From positions 1 through 29,466 of the forward strand of contig CAZBNU010000029.1 in the NCBI GenBank assembly GCA_964493075.1: a stretch of DNA of 29,466 nucleotides, written 5' to 3'. The notes below the pieces were generated by a model, which searched no databases, had not been told where the DNA came from, and worked only from the letters and a program-made list of their open reading frames with translations. This DNA is from SLFT01 sp964493075 (GTDB lineage Bacteria; Hydrogenedentota; Hydrogenedentia; Hydrogenedentales; CAITNO01). The position numbers were made by a program, and so were the translations under genes. Positions 15,080 through 22,410 of this stretch are shown one piece after another; position 1 is the first letter of the stretch, and each line of letters begins with the position of its first letter.

Positions 15080-16468
15080 ATGAAAAAGAAAACAACCAAA
15101 ACGTATGCAGATATAAAGGTGGATATCAGCCGTGCAAAGGCGTCTGCAGTAGGCGCAGCACATGGAATAACCCCGGCAGAATTGCGTGAGATTGAGCCGC
15201 GTGTTCTCGCAGCGCACAAAATTCTACGCCAGGAACGGCGCGAGGCCACTTACGGTTTTTATGACCTGTACAAGGATAAGGCGACATTCAAGGCCGTGCA
15301 GGAAACTGCAGCCCGTTTTGCCGCTTTCGGATATGAGAACTTTGTGGTGCTTGGCATTGGGGGTTCTGCTCTCGGGATCACCGCGCTGCAGACCGCATTG
15401 CGTCCTGCCTATCACAATCTGATGTCCCGTCGCGGACGCAAGGGGCTGCCGCGCCTGTTTGTGATGGACAACATTGATCCGGAAACATTTCGCGCCATGA
15501 TGCGGCAGTGTCCGCCGGGCAAGACCCTGTACAATGTGATTTCAAAGTCAGGCGGCACTGCGGAAACCATTTCCCAGTTGATGATTGTTGTGGATGCAAT
15601 TGAAAAGAAAGTTGGGAAAGACGCAGTAAAAGACCACCTGGTGGTTACCACCAGTCCCAAAGGAAAGAATGCGCCCAAGAGCCTGTTGCACCCTGTGGCG
15701 AAGGCGTACAAACTGCAGTCCTTTGAAATACCCCTGAACGTGGGCGGCCGTTTTTCGGTGTTTTCTCCTGTAGGCATGTTTCCCGCCGCCATGCTCGGTA
15801 TGGACCTGGATGCCATGGTGGCCGGTTGCGCAGCCATAGACAAGCAGTGTTCCAAAGCGTCGTTGGCGGAGAATCCCGCCTACCTGCGTGCTGCCGTCCA
15901 ATATCTCATGGATACGAAAAAGGGTAAGTGCATGTCCGTGATGATGCCCTATGCGGATGGTCTGCGTGATGTAGCGGACTGGTACCGGCAGTTGTGGGCG
16001 GAGAGTTTGGGCAAGCGCATGAGCCTCGATGGCGAAGAAGTCTACGCCGGGCAGACCCCCATCAAGGCGCTGGGCGCTACTGACCAGCATTCCCAGGTGC
16101 AGCTGTACCGGGAAGGACCGAATGACAAAATTTTTAACATTCTCGAAGTGCGGCGTTTTGCAACTTCGCTGCGCATTCCTGATGTATTGCCCGAAGTCGA
16201 AGGGCTGGATTACCTGCGTGGGGCGACCATGAACAAACTGATGGCGGCGGAATTGCGTGGTACGCTGGATGCACTGAAAAAAAGCGGGCGGCCTGCCATC
16301 CGCATTGTGTTGCCCCAATTGAATGCCTATACCCTGGCGCAGGTGCTGTACATGCTCGAAGTGGAAACGGCCATGGCGGGCAGACTTTACAATGTGAACA
16401 CCTTTGATCAGCCCGGTGTTGAAGAAGGCAAACAGATTGCCAGGAAACTTATGGGAGGCGGCGGGTGA
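15080..16468 (+). CDS. pgi: Glucose-6-phosphate isomerase
   Basis: This is a 462-residue short bacterial-type phosphoglucose isomerase, interconverting glucose-6-phosphate and fructose-6-phosphate. Family blocks in order: LGIGGSALG (about 94-102), SKSGGTAET (about 155-163), GGRFSVFSPVG (about 221-231), the catalytic glutamate in QLWAESLGK, the histidine in GATDQHSQVQ, and the lysine in FDQPGVEEGKQ. The PGI signature is therefore complete. Length fits the Bacillus/Thermotoga-like group rather than the 550-residue E. coli type. A TATACT at 15000-15005 could be a -10 box, but no good -35 was found. The stop overlaps the GTG start of the next gene by 4 nt. Confidence 0.95.
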   Translation: MKKKTTKTYADIKVDISRAKASAVGAAHGITPAELREIEPRVLAAHKILRQERREATYGFYDLYKDKATFKAVQETAARFAAFGYENFVVLGIGGSALGITALQTALRPAYHNLMSRRGRKGLPRLFVMDNIDPETFRAMMRQCPPGKTLYNVISKSGGTAETISQLMIVVDAIEKKVGKDAVKDHLVVTTSPKGKNAPKSLLHPVAKAYKLQSFEIPLNVGGRFSVFSPVGMFPAAMLGMDLDAMVAGCAAIDKQCSKASLAENPAYLRAAVQYLMDTKKGKCMSVMMPYADGLRDVADWYRQLWAESLGKRMSLDGEEVYAGQTPIKALGATDQHSQVQLYREGPNDKIFNILEVRRFATSLRIPDVLPEVEGLDYLRGATMNKLMAAELRGTLDALKKSGRPAIRIVLPQLNAYTLAQVLYMLEVETAMAGRLYNVNTFDQPGVEEGKQIARKLMGGGG

Positions 16469-18072
16469 TTTCGCAGCCGGTTCGCAAACAGACTGCAACG
16501 TGTCCCTATGATTTTACATGGGCGCGGCGTATTCGACACGCCTTCCGGTTGCTGGTTATTCTGGTGTTCGTGTTTACCTTTGCGCTTTGGTTTTCCGAAA
16601 GTTATTTGACCTACGATCGCAGCGAGACCCAATACCGCATGTCGTTGACCTTGTATCCCGCCCAGGCACGGCCCATTTTGCGCACGGTGGTGCGACGGGA
16701 AACCGAACAGAGCGATATCGTTTCTTCCCGCTATCTGGAAGCGCTGGCACAGGTGGAAGAGAAGGACAAGGTGCTTGCGAACTACGATCTGGCGTATAAG
16801 GCAAATCCGCGCAACGCGGAACTGATTATGAATTACGGCAGTGTGCTGTATCAGGACGGACAATACGAAGAGGCACGTGAGCGTTTCCGCGAAGCAGGCG
16901 TCAATCCGCCGCGAAATATTTTGCCCCGCTATCTGGAGGCTGCTGCTTTGGCTGCCGGCATGGATGCAGAGGATGATCTGAGCGATGTTATTGCCTTGCT
17001 TACCCGCGCCAATGCCTCGGAAGACCCCGTGCTCTTTCCTGAACCACTATGGCACGAAAGTTTGCCCACGCAAGGGCAACGCTACCTGGAACAACGCTGT
17101 GATATTGCCCGAAGGCTTATGGCGCCCCTGATGGAATGTACGGTAACGCTGTGCGCGCGCGCCCGGGAGACCATCAAAAAAGGGGAACCCCGCGACTGGG
17201 ACAGCTGGCTTGCCGCCATTACCGTCATGGGCGAACGCCTTATGGGTAACGGGCAGCAGGATTCTCCCGCAACTGTACCGCAGATCATTACATCGCTGCA
17301 GATACAGGAAGAAGCAACCAAAGTGCGCGCGGCGATCTCCAAATTATATGGTGGTGTGGTGTCGCCGGAGTTGAACGATAAGTTGCTGCGTATGCAGGGG
17401 GCGTTGAAAGGATTGCGCGAATTTCAAGCGAACTATCAACAAATGCTTAACGCTCAGGTGTATCGTCTGTTTCTGCCTTTGGCGCTCCTGTTGGAGACTG
17501 CTTTTGCCTTCCTGGTTTTCTATGCGATTGGCTGGTTTCTGCATTACCTCGGTGCGGGAGGTAAAAGCGCCCGTGCCGTGCCCCATATCTGGATAGGCAA
17601 GGTGGTGCCTGTGGTGGGATTAACCCTGATGCTGGCAGCATTGCTGGCGCTTATGGTGGCACACAATACCTCGACACAAACGCCGTGGGAGGAGATTATT
17701 CCCGTCGCGTGGCGCTGGATACTGGGTATCATGCTTGCCGTGGGGCTTGCGTATCCCCTGCTGCTTGCCAGGAGTTCGCGCATGTATGAACGGATTTCGG
17801 CGGGCATGTCTCATGAAGCCAATGATACGGCACAACCAGACAGGAAAAACCCCTTCACGCCAAGGCACTACCTGGGCATTTACGGATGTCTGCTCCGGCG
17901 TTACATGGGCATCCTGTGTGGTGGCCTGGTTATCACCCTGTGTTTATGGCTACTCCTATATCAGATTGCCTTTGAAGTTTATCCCTTCCAGTTGCAACTC
18001 ATCTCCAGTAGTGTCAACATGGAAACCGACGTGCTTATCGAAGAAATCCGGCAGTACCTCGCTGCGCCATAA
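16465..18072 (+). CDS. TPR-containing multi-pass membrane protein of unknown function
   Basis: This is a 535-residue protein I do not recognise as a named family. It starts with GTG at 16465 inside the pgi stop (GTGA). One membrane helix near 26-44 is followed by a large soluble, probably extracytoplasmic, region. Within it residues of about 93-150 look like TPR helices (KVLANYDLAYKANPRNAEL, GSVLYQDGQYEEARERFREAG). Four more hydrophobic segments lie near 332-360, 380-402, 416-436 and 481-507. There is no catalytic motif. The gene's last Pro codon and TAA stop belong to the first unit of a 14-nt tandem array that runs into an assembly gap. Coupling to pgi may reflect only operon packing. Confidence 0.7.
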   Translation: MISQPVRKQTATCPYDFTWARRIRHAFRLLVILVFVFTFALWFSESYLTYDRSETQYRMSLTLYPAQARPILRTVVRRETEQSDIVSSRYLEALAQVEEKDKVLANYDLAYKANPRNAELIMNYGSVLYQDGQYEEARERFREAGVNPPRNILPRYLEAAALAAGMDAEDDLSDVIALLTRANASEDPVLFPEPLWHESLPTQGQRYLEQRCDIARRLMAPLMECTVTLCARARETIKKGEPRDWDSWLAAITVMGERLMGNGQQDSPATVPQIITSLQIQEEATKVRAAISKLYGGVVSPELNDKLLRMQGALKGLREFQANYQQMLNAQVYRLFLPLALLLETAFAFLVFYAIGWFLHYLGAGGKSARAVPHIWIGKVVPVVGLTLMLAALLALMVAHNTSTQTPWEEIIPVAWRWILGIMLAVGLAYPLLLARSSRMYERISAGMSHEANDTAQPDRKNPFTPRHYLGIYGCLLRRYMGILCGGLVITLCLWLLLYQIAFEVYPFQLQLISSSVNMETDVLIEEIRQYLAAP

Positions 18073-18135
18073 GCCTGTCACCATAAGCCTGTCACCATAA
18101 GCCTGTCACCATAAGCCTGTCACCATAAGCCTGTC
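18067..18135 (+). repeat. Tandem 14-nt repeat array (unit CCATAAGCCTGTCA), cut by assembly gap
   Basis: Four identical full units (18067-18080, 18081-18094, 18095-18108, 18109-18122) and a fifth nearly complete one (18123-18135) run into the N gap. The sequence resumes after the gap with ACCATAA (18236-18242), which continues the same unit, so the array almost certainly spans the gap and its true length is unknown. Each unit carries a TAA; the first one is the stop codon of the upstream gene. 14 is not a multiple of 3, so the array is not a coding repeat. Confidence 0.9.
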
Positions 18136-18235
18136 NNNNNNNNNNNNNNNNNNNNNNNNNNNNNNNNNNNNNNNNNNNNNNNNNNNNNNNNNNNNNNNNN
18201 NNNNNNNNNNNNNNNNNNNNNNNNNNNNNNNNNNN
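18136..18235. other. Assembly gap (100 N)
   Basis: Exactly 100 N, the usual placeholder for a gap of unknown size. It falls inside a tandem repeat, a common cause of broken assembly. Adjacency of the genes on either side rests on scaffolding. Confidence 0.99.
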
Positions 18236-18256
18236 ACCATAAACACTATACACGTC

Positions 18257-18304
18257 ATTCCGGTTTTATTTTCTGATGGACATCAGAAAATAAAAGACCG
18301 GAAT
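18257..18304. repeat. Long hairpin / dispersed-type palindrome with CATTCCGG ... CCGGAAT ends
   Basis: ATTCCGG plus TTTTATTTTCTGAT on the left pairs with ATCAGAAAATAAAA plus CCGGAAT on the right, around a 4-nt loop (GGAC), with only a 2-nt bulge on the right arm. The ends CGTCATTCC and GGAATCC resemble small mobile-type palindromes that are common in bacterial genomes. It lies between the tandem array and the peroxidase gene. The run after it (CCATAAAT) is not a T-run, so this is not a plain terminator. Confidence 0.6.
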
Positions 18305-18446
18305 CCATAAATGCCAGCAAAACCTACGGCTTGCTGGCTCTGCCTGCGTAGGGAATCTTTGTTGCTTCCAGATTGTTTGCTTTTCCTGTATGACCACCGG
18401 TATACTTTTGTGTCGTTACAAACTCCCAAAATAAGGTATTTTCAGC

Positions 18447-19820
18447 ATGAAAAAGAAAATAGTAATCGTTATCATATTAGGTGTATTGGCTGGGCTCGCA
18501 GCACCAGTGTCCAATTTGTTTATACCGCTTCCCGCGAGTCGTCTGGCGTCTATTAACACAGACGATCCCCTGTTGGCGGACACCTTGGCAATACTGGAAA
18601 CCAAGTGCATTCACTGCCATACCAGCGAAGTGCAATTGCCGTGGTATGGTAAGTTCCCCATTGGGGGCAAACTTATTGAACATGACATTCTGGTGGGTAT
18701 GAAGCACGCGGATTATATCCGTGATTTCTTCCCGAAAACCCCTGCGCCTGTATCCGAAGTATCGTTGGCAAAATTGGAGTATGTGGTGCAGCAGGGTTCC
18801 ATGCCTCCGCCGCCTTACCTGCTGATGCACTGGAACCATTTCCTGTCTGCTTCGGACAAGGAAACCCTTACAAAATGGGTACAACAGGAACGAATCACCC
18901 ATCATGCCACGCCGGGAAATCCGCCTGAAGTAATGCAGCGTGGTTTGCAGCCCTTACCGGAATCTGTGGAGGAGGATGCGGCTAAAGTGGCCTTGGGCGA
19001 CAAACTGTTTCATGATGTGCGTCTGTCGAAGGATGACACGATTTCCTGTGCCTCCTGTCACGATCTTGCCAAGGGCGGTACAGACCAATTGCAGTTTTCT
19101 GTGGGCGTAGACGGCGCAGTAGGTGATATTAACGCGCCGACGGTGTTTAATTCCGAGTACCAGTTCATGCAGTTCTGGGACGGACGCGCCGCCGACCTCG
19201 CGGAACAGGCGGACGGACCGGTAACCAATCCTATTGAGATGGCGTCGAATTGGGAAGAGGTTACGGGAAAACTGAATCAGGACCCGGCGATTACCCAGGA
19301 ATTCCTGGCAGTGTATCCCGACGGATATAAGAAAGAAAACTTTGTGGACGCTATTGCAGCATTCGAGCGCACGCTGATTACGCCATCCCCCTTTGACGCC
19401 TTCCTGAAAGGGGATGGAGATGCACTGACCGCGAAACAGAAGGAAGGCTACCAGTTGTTTGAGGACTTCGGCTGCGCCACCTGTCATACGGGTGTAGCAT
19501 TGGGCGGCAAGTCCTTCGAACTGATGGGGCTGCGTGGCGACTATTTCGGTGAACGCGGCGATGTCATCAAGCGCGATTATGGCCGGTATAATGTGACCGA
19601 AGATGAATACGACCGGTTCCGGCTGAAAGTGCCTACACTGCGCAACATCGAAGTGACCTTCCCGTACCTCCATGACGGCACAGCGGAGACCCTGGAAGAA
19701 GTAACAGAAATCATGATGACCTATCAGGTAGGCAAAGAAGCCACCCCTGCACAAATTGAAGCCCTCGTGGCGTTTATGAAATCGCTGACGGGTTCTTTCC
19801 GGGGTGCGCAACTGCAGTAG
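18447..19820 (+). CDS. Triheme cytochrome c peroxidase (N-terminal heme-binding domain + MauG/CcpA-type peroxidase)
   Basis: This is a 457-residue protein with an N-terminal signal or anchor helix (KKKIVIVIILGVLAGLAAP). The first domain has a c-type heme site CIHCH (54-58) followed by PWYGKFPIGG and later GSMPPPPYLLMHW, matching the small haem-binding domain found ahead of peroxidases. The second part is a di-heme peroxidase: CASCH (201-205) with GLQPLP, LGDKLFHD and WDGRAADLAEQA (typical), and CATCH (343-347) with PTLRNIEVTFPYLHDG. It probably reduces hydrogen peroxide in the periplasm with electrons from small cytochromes. A MauG-like oxidase role is also possible. The third heme may act as a built-in electron entry. 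It stands alone between an array/gap and convergent glgC. Confidence 0.88.
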   Translation: MKKKIVIVIILGVLAGLAAPVSNLFIPLPASRLASINTDDPLLADTLAILETKCIHCHTSEVQLPWYGKFPIGGKLIEHDILVGMKHADYIRDFFPKTPAPVSEVSLAKLEYVVQQGSMPPPPYLLMHWNHFLSASDKETLTKWVQQERITHHATPGNPPEVMQRGLQPLPESVEEDAAKVALGDKLFHDVRLSKDDTISCASCHDLAKGGTDQLQFSVGVDGAVGDINAPTVFNSEYQFMQFWDGRAADLAEQADGPVTNPIEMASNWEEVTGKLNQDPAITQEFLAVYPDGYKKENFVDAIAAFERTLITPSPFDAFLKGDGDALTAKQKEGYQLFEDFGCATCHTGVALGGKSFELMGLRGDYFGERGDVIKRDYGRYNVTEDEYDRFRLKVPTLRNIEVTFPYLHDGTAETLEEVTEIMMTYQVGKEATPAQIEALVAFMKSLTGSFRGAQLQ

Positions 19821-19826
19821 AGAAAT

Positions 19827-19909
19827 TATGGTAAGAATGAGACTTATGGGACAAATGGGACTTATGGGCAGAAGTTCCCATAGGTCTCACTGGTCTCATG
19901 AGTCTCATT
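19827..19909. repeat. Inverted array of tandem 9-nt units (WATGRGACY type), locus B
   Basis: The left side (19827-19871) has five 9-nt units: TATGGTAAG, AATGAGACT, TATGGGACA, AATGGGACT, TATGGGCAG. The right side (19874-19909) has four in the opposite orientation (minus strand AATGAGACT, CATGAGACC, AGTGAGACC, TATGGGAAC). The two sides can pair into a long imperfect hairpin with an almost absent loop. It lies exactly between the convergent stops of the peroxidase gene and glgC, a position where a two-way terminator would be expected. It is the same repeat family as 3283-3389. Confidence 0.8.
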
Positions 19910-19942
19910 AATGGTAAATCCTGCGCTTGCTGCGATGCGATA

Positions 19943-21181
19943 TCAACCGGAAGCGAACTTCTCTGCGGATTCCACCACTACCACACCGTTTGGGGTGACC
20001 CGGAATCGTTTGGCGTCTTCTTCGAGGTTGTAGCCGATGACGGTGTGCTCCGGAATTTCGATATTCTTTTCGATGATGGCGTTGCGGATGTGACAGTGCC
20101 TGCCGATGCGGCACCCATTGAACAGGATAGATTCCTGCACGTGTGCGTAGGAGTTGACGCGCACCATGGGACTAAGCACACAACGGTCCACCATGCCGCC
20201 GCTGACGATACATCCGGGGCTGACGATGGAGTCCACTGCCACGCCGAAGCGGTTGCCTACCTCGGCAAACACAAATTTTGCGGGCGGCAGGGTGGGCAGA
20301 TTGGTTCGCATGGGCCAGGAGCGGTCGTACAGGTTGAACTGGGGGTCTACACTGACCAGGTCCATGTTCGCTTCCCAGTAGGTGTCCAGCGTACCCACGT
20401 CGCGCCAGTATTTGGCTTCCTTTTTGTTTTCATCCTCGAATTTATAGGCATATACACTGGCGTCATTTTCAACCATTCGCGGAATAATGTCTTTGCCAAA
20501 ATCGTGGCTGCTGCTGGCCATGTCTGCATCTGCCGTCACCATTTCGCGCAACACATCCACGTTGAACACATAAATGCCCATGGAAGCCAGGGCACGGTCC
20601 GGATCGTCCGGCAACGTCTTTGGTTCTTCCGGTTTTTCCTGAAAGCCTATTACTCGGTTTGTGGAATCAATTTCAAAAACGCCAAAACGTTTTGCGTCTT
20701 CAATGGGTACTTCGAGAGAGGCTATGGTCAGATCGGCGCCTGCTTCGCGATGGGCATGCACCATTTTCTGGTAGTTCATTTTGTAGATGTGATCGCCGCT
20801 GACAATCAGCACTTCGCTGGGCTGGGTCTGATTGATGGTATAAAGGTTCTGGTAAATGGCGTCCGCGGTTCCCTGATACCAATTGTTGTTGACGCGCATT
20901 TGGGGCGGGATGATTTCGATAAACTCGCCCAGATCGTTATGCATAATATTCCAGCCGCGGTTGACGTGCCGCGCCAGGGAATTTGACTTGTATTGGGTCA
21001 ACACACATATTCGGCGGCACCGCGAGTTAAAGCAGTTGGACAGGGTGAAATCTATAATCCTATACATGCCGCCGAAAGGCACCGCTGGCTTGGCGCGATT
21101 TTTGGTCAGCGGATATAGGCGTTCGCCCATGCCGCCAGCAAGTAATACAGTCAATACGTTGTAAATGTCATAGCCATACAT
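19943..21181 (-). CDS. glgC: Glucose-1-phosphate adenylyltransferase (ADP-glucose pyrophosphorylase)
   Basis: This is a 412-residue enzyme that makes ADP-glucose from ATP and glucose-1-phosphate, the committed step of glycogen synthesis. It starts at the ATG at 21181 with GGAAGGGA upstream. The N-terminus shows VLLAGGMGERLYPLTKNRAK (12-31) and PAVPFGG-YRIIDF, the nucleotide-binding signature. WYQGTADAIYQNL and SGDHIYKMNY are the ATP/metal site, FQEKP the glucose-1-phosphate lysine site. The C-terminal part is a left-handed beta-helix-type region (SPGCIVSGGMVDRCVLS). Length is normal. No other glycogen genes are in the window. TATAGT near 21257 on the minus strand may be its -10 box. Confidence 0.95.
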   Translation of the reverse strand: MYGYDIYNVLTVLLAGGMGERLYPLTKNRAKPAVPFGGMYRIIDFTLSNCFNSRCRRICVLTQYKSNSLARHVNRGWNIMHNDLGEFIEIIPPQMRVNNNWYQGTADAIYQNLYTINQTQPSEVLIVSGDHIYKMNYQKMVHAHREAGADLTIASLEVPIEDAKRFGVFEIDSTNRVIGFQEKPEEPKTLPDDPDRALASMGIYVFNVDVLREMVTADADMASSSHDFGKDIIPRMVENDASVYAYKFEDENKKEAKYWRDVGTLDTYWEANMDLVSVDPQFNLYDRSWPMRTNLPTLPPAKFVFAEVGNRFGVAVDSIVSPGCIVSGGMVDRCVLSPMVRVNSYAHVQESILFNGCRIGRHCHIRNAIIEKNIEIPEHTVIGYNLEEDAKRFRVTPNGVVVVESAEKFASG

Positions 21182-21528
21182 AAATGTCCCTTCCGATTGA
21201 AAACCTTTATGCGATCACACGGCGCATCCTCAGCCTTGGCACGGTCTCATACACTATACCATATACAATAACGCAATAAAAGGGGAAGAAGAGAACTTGC
21301 TCACAGCATCGCATTACGATTAAACTTGGAAGGAAGACGTTGCGTGGTCCGGAGGGGGGACATTCCTGTCCCCCGAAATCTCGAATACCGAAGATGGCCT
21401 CGGATGATTCGGGGGACAGGAATGTCCCCCCTCCGGAGTAGCACGACTTACTTTATCGTTGCATCTAAACTGGGTTGCGGGTAAGGTCCGCGTTAGGAAC
21501 AAATACGTTATAGAATTGTTTTGAAGGG
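21182..21528. other. 347-nt divergent intergenic region, glgC / methyltransferase
   Basis: No gene was found. The left part holds the glgC ribosome site and an AT-rich segment with a possible minus-strand promoter (TATAGT preceded 16 nt upstream by TTTATT). The right part is dominated by the large palindrome at 21348-21437. A short frame running through the palindrome (minus strand, rich in P, S, G) is an artefact of that repeat. Confidence 0.6.
21348..21437. repeat. 30-bp perfect inverted repeat with self-palindromic arms (BIME/REP-like)
   Basis: Arm 21348-21377 (TCCGGAGGGGGGACATTCCT... to CCCCCGAA) is a perfect reverse complement of 21408-21437, around a 30-nt centre. Each arm itself contains a smaller palindrome, GGGGGACA-TTCC-TGTCCCCC on the left and its mirror on the right. 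The centre contains a further weak stem (CCGA/TCGG). Two palindromes in opposite orientation are how REP-type elements pair into BIMEs. No transposase is in the window. Confidence 0.85.
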
Positions 21529-22410
21529 ATGGAGATTTCTGCAATTAAAAGTAAAAAGTACAAGGAAACCGGCAATGAATCGTTGTCGGCGCAAACGTGT
21601 GTGTGCTGCATGGGCAGTAATGCCGTCGATTACCTGCGGGGGTTGAAACGCTGTGTGGATTGCGGCCATGTATACGCCGATCTTTCCTGGACGCCGGCGA
21701 TGTTCAGAAAGTTGTATACGGAGGACTACTTCAAGGGTGGTGAATATGCTGACTACGAAGATGAAGAAGCTGCGCTGCGCCTGAATTTCCGTCGGCGGGT
21801 GTGTGAACTTACAGCACGTCATCCGGATGGTGGACGGTTGTGGGAGATAGGCTGTGCCTACGGCTTTTTCTTGAAAGAAGCTGCAGCGCATTTCTCTGTT
21901 GCCGGATGTGATGTTGCGGAAGAGGCGGTGCGTTGCGCCAGAGAGAAACAGGACGTACAGGCCCATTGCATGAATTACCTTGAGTATACTGCCGAACAGC
22001 CTTTTGATGTGGTCTGCATGTGGGATGTGATCGAGCACCTGCCGGAACCGCACTTGTTCCTGGAAAAAGCCCTGAATGACCTGCGTTCCGGTGGCACCCT
22101 GGCGCTGAGCACGGGCGACATCGGTTCACTGTGTGCGCGGCTGCGCGGTACCCGCTGGCGGCAGATACATCCGCCCACCCATGTGCATTACTTCACGCGC
22201 CAGTCCATGACCGCCTTACTGGAGCGACTGGGGTACACGGACATCTCTTTTCAGTATCATGCTTTCTGGCGCAACATGGATACGGTGGCCGAAAAAGTAT
22301 TGGCGGGCGGCCCTCTTTTTCGGGCATTGCACCGCCTTGGTTTGTTACACTTTAACTTTCCCCTGAACCTGTATGATTTGATGACCGTATATGCGCGAAA
22401 ACCGGAGTGA
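21529..22410 (+). CDS. SAM-dependent methyltransferase with N-terminal zinc ribbon
   Basis: This is a 293-residue protein. The N-terminus has a C-x2-C ... C-x2-C ribbon (CVCC about residues 25-28, CVDCGHVYADL about 45-55), then the class I methyltransferase core: motif I LWEIGCAYGFFL (about 104-115), an acidic residue after the second strand (GCDVAEEAV), and MWDVIEHLPEPHLFLEKAL (about 164-182). HPPTHVHYFTRQSMTALLERLGY is typical of the Methyltransf_23 group often found in sugar and surface-glycan clusters. The start ATG at 21529 has GAAGGG directly against it, an unusually short ribosome spacing, so the exact start is uncertain. The stop overlaps the next gene's GTG by 4 nt. The methyl acceptor is unknown. 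Confidence 0.85.
   Translation: MEISAIKSKKYKETGNESLSAQTCVCCMGSNAVDYLRGLKRCVDCGHVYADLSWTPAMFRKLYTEDYFKGGEYADYEDEEAALRLNFRRRVCELTARHPDGGRLWEIGCAYGFFLKEAAAHFSVAGCDVAEEAVRCAREKQDVQAHCMNYLEYTAEQPFDVVCMWDVIEHLPEPHLFLEKALNDLRSGGTLALSTGDIGSLCARLRGTRWRQIHPPTHVHYFTRQSMTALLERLGYTDISFQYHAFWRNMDTVAEKVLAGGPLFRALHRLGLLHFNFPLNLYDLMTVYARKPE

Noticed and set aside
18067..18135. CRISPR array or coding repeat
   Set aside because: The 14-nt units touch without spacers, contain a stop, and are not a multiple of three.
19898..20986. 362-codon plus-strand frame opposite glgC
   Set aside because: It is the antisense shadow of glgC; its composition (H, V, F-rich) is typical of an opposite-strand artefact.
21320..21544. 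Small proline-rich frame through the 21348-21437 palindrome
   Set aside because: It is produced by the repeat itself; such frames recur wherever palindromes of this type are found.
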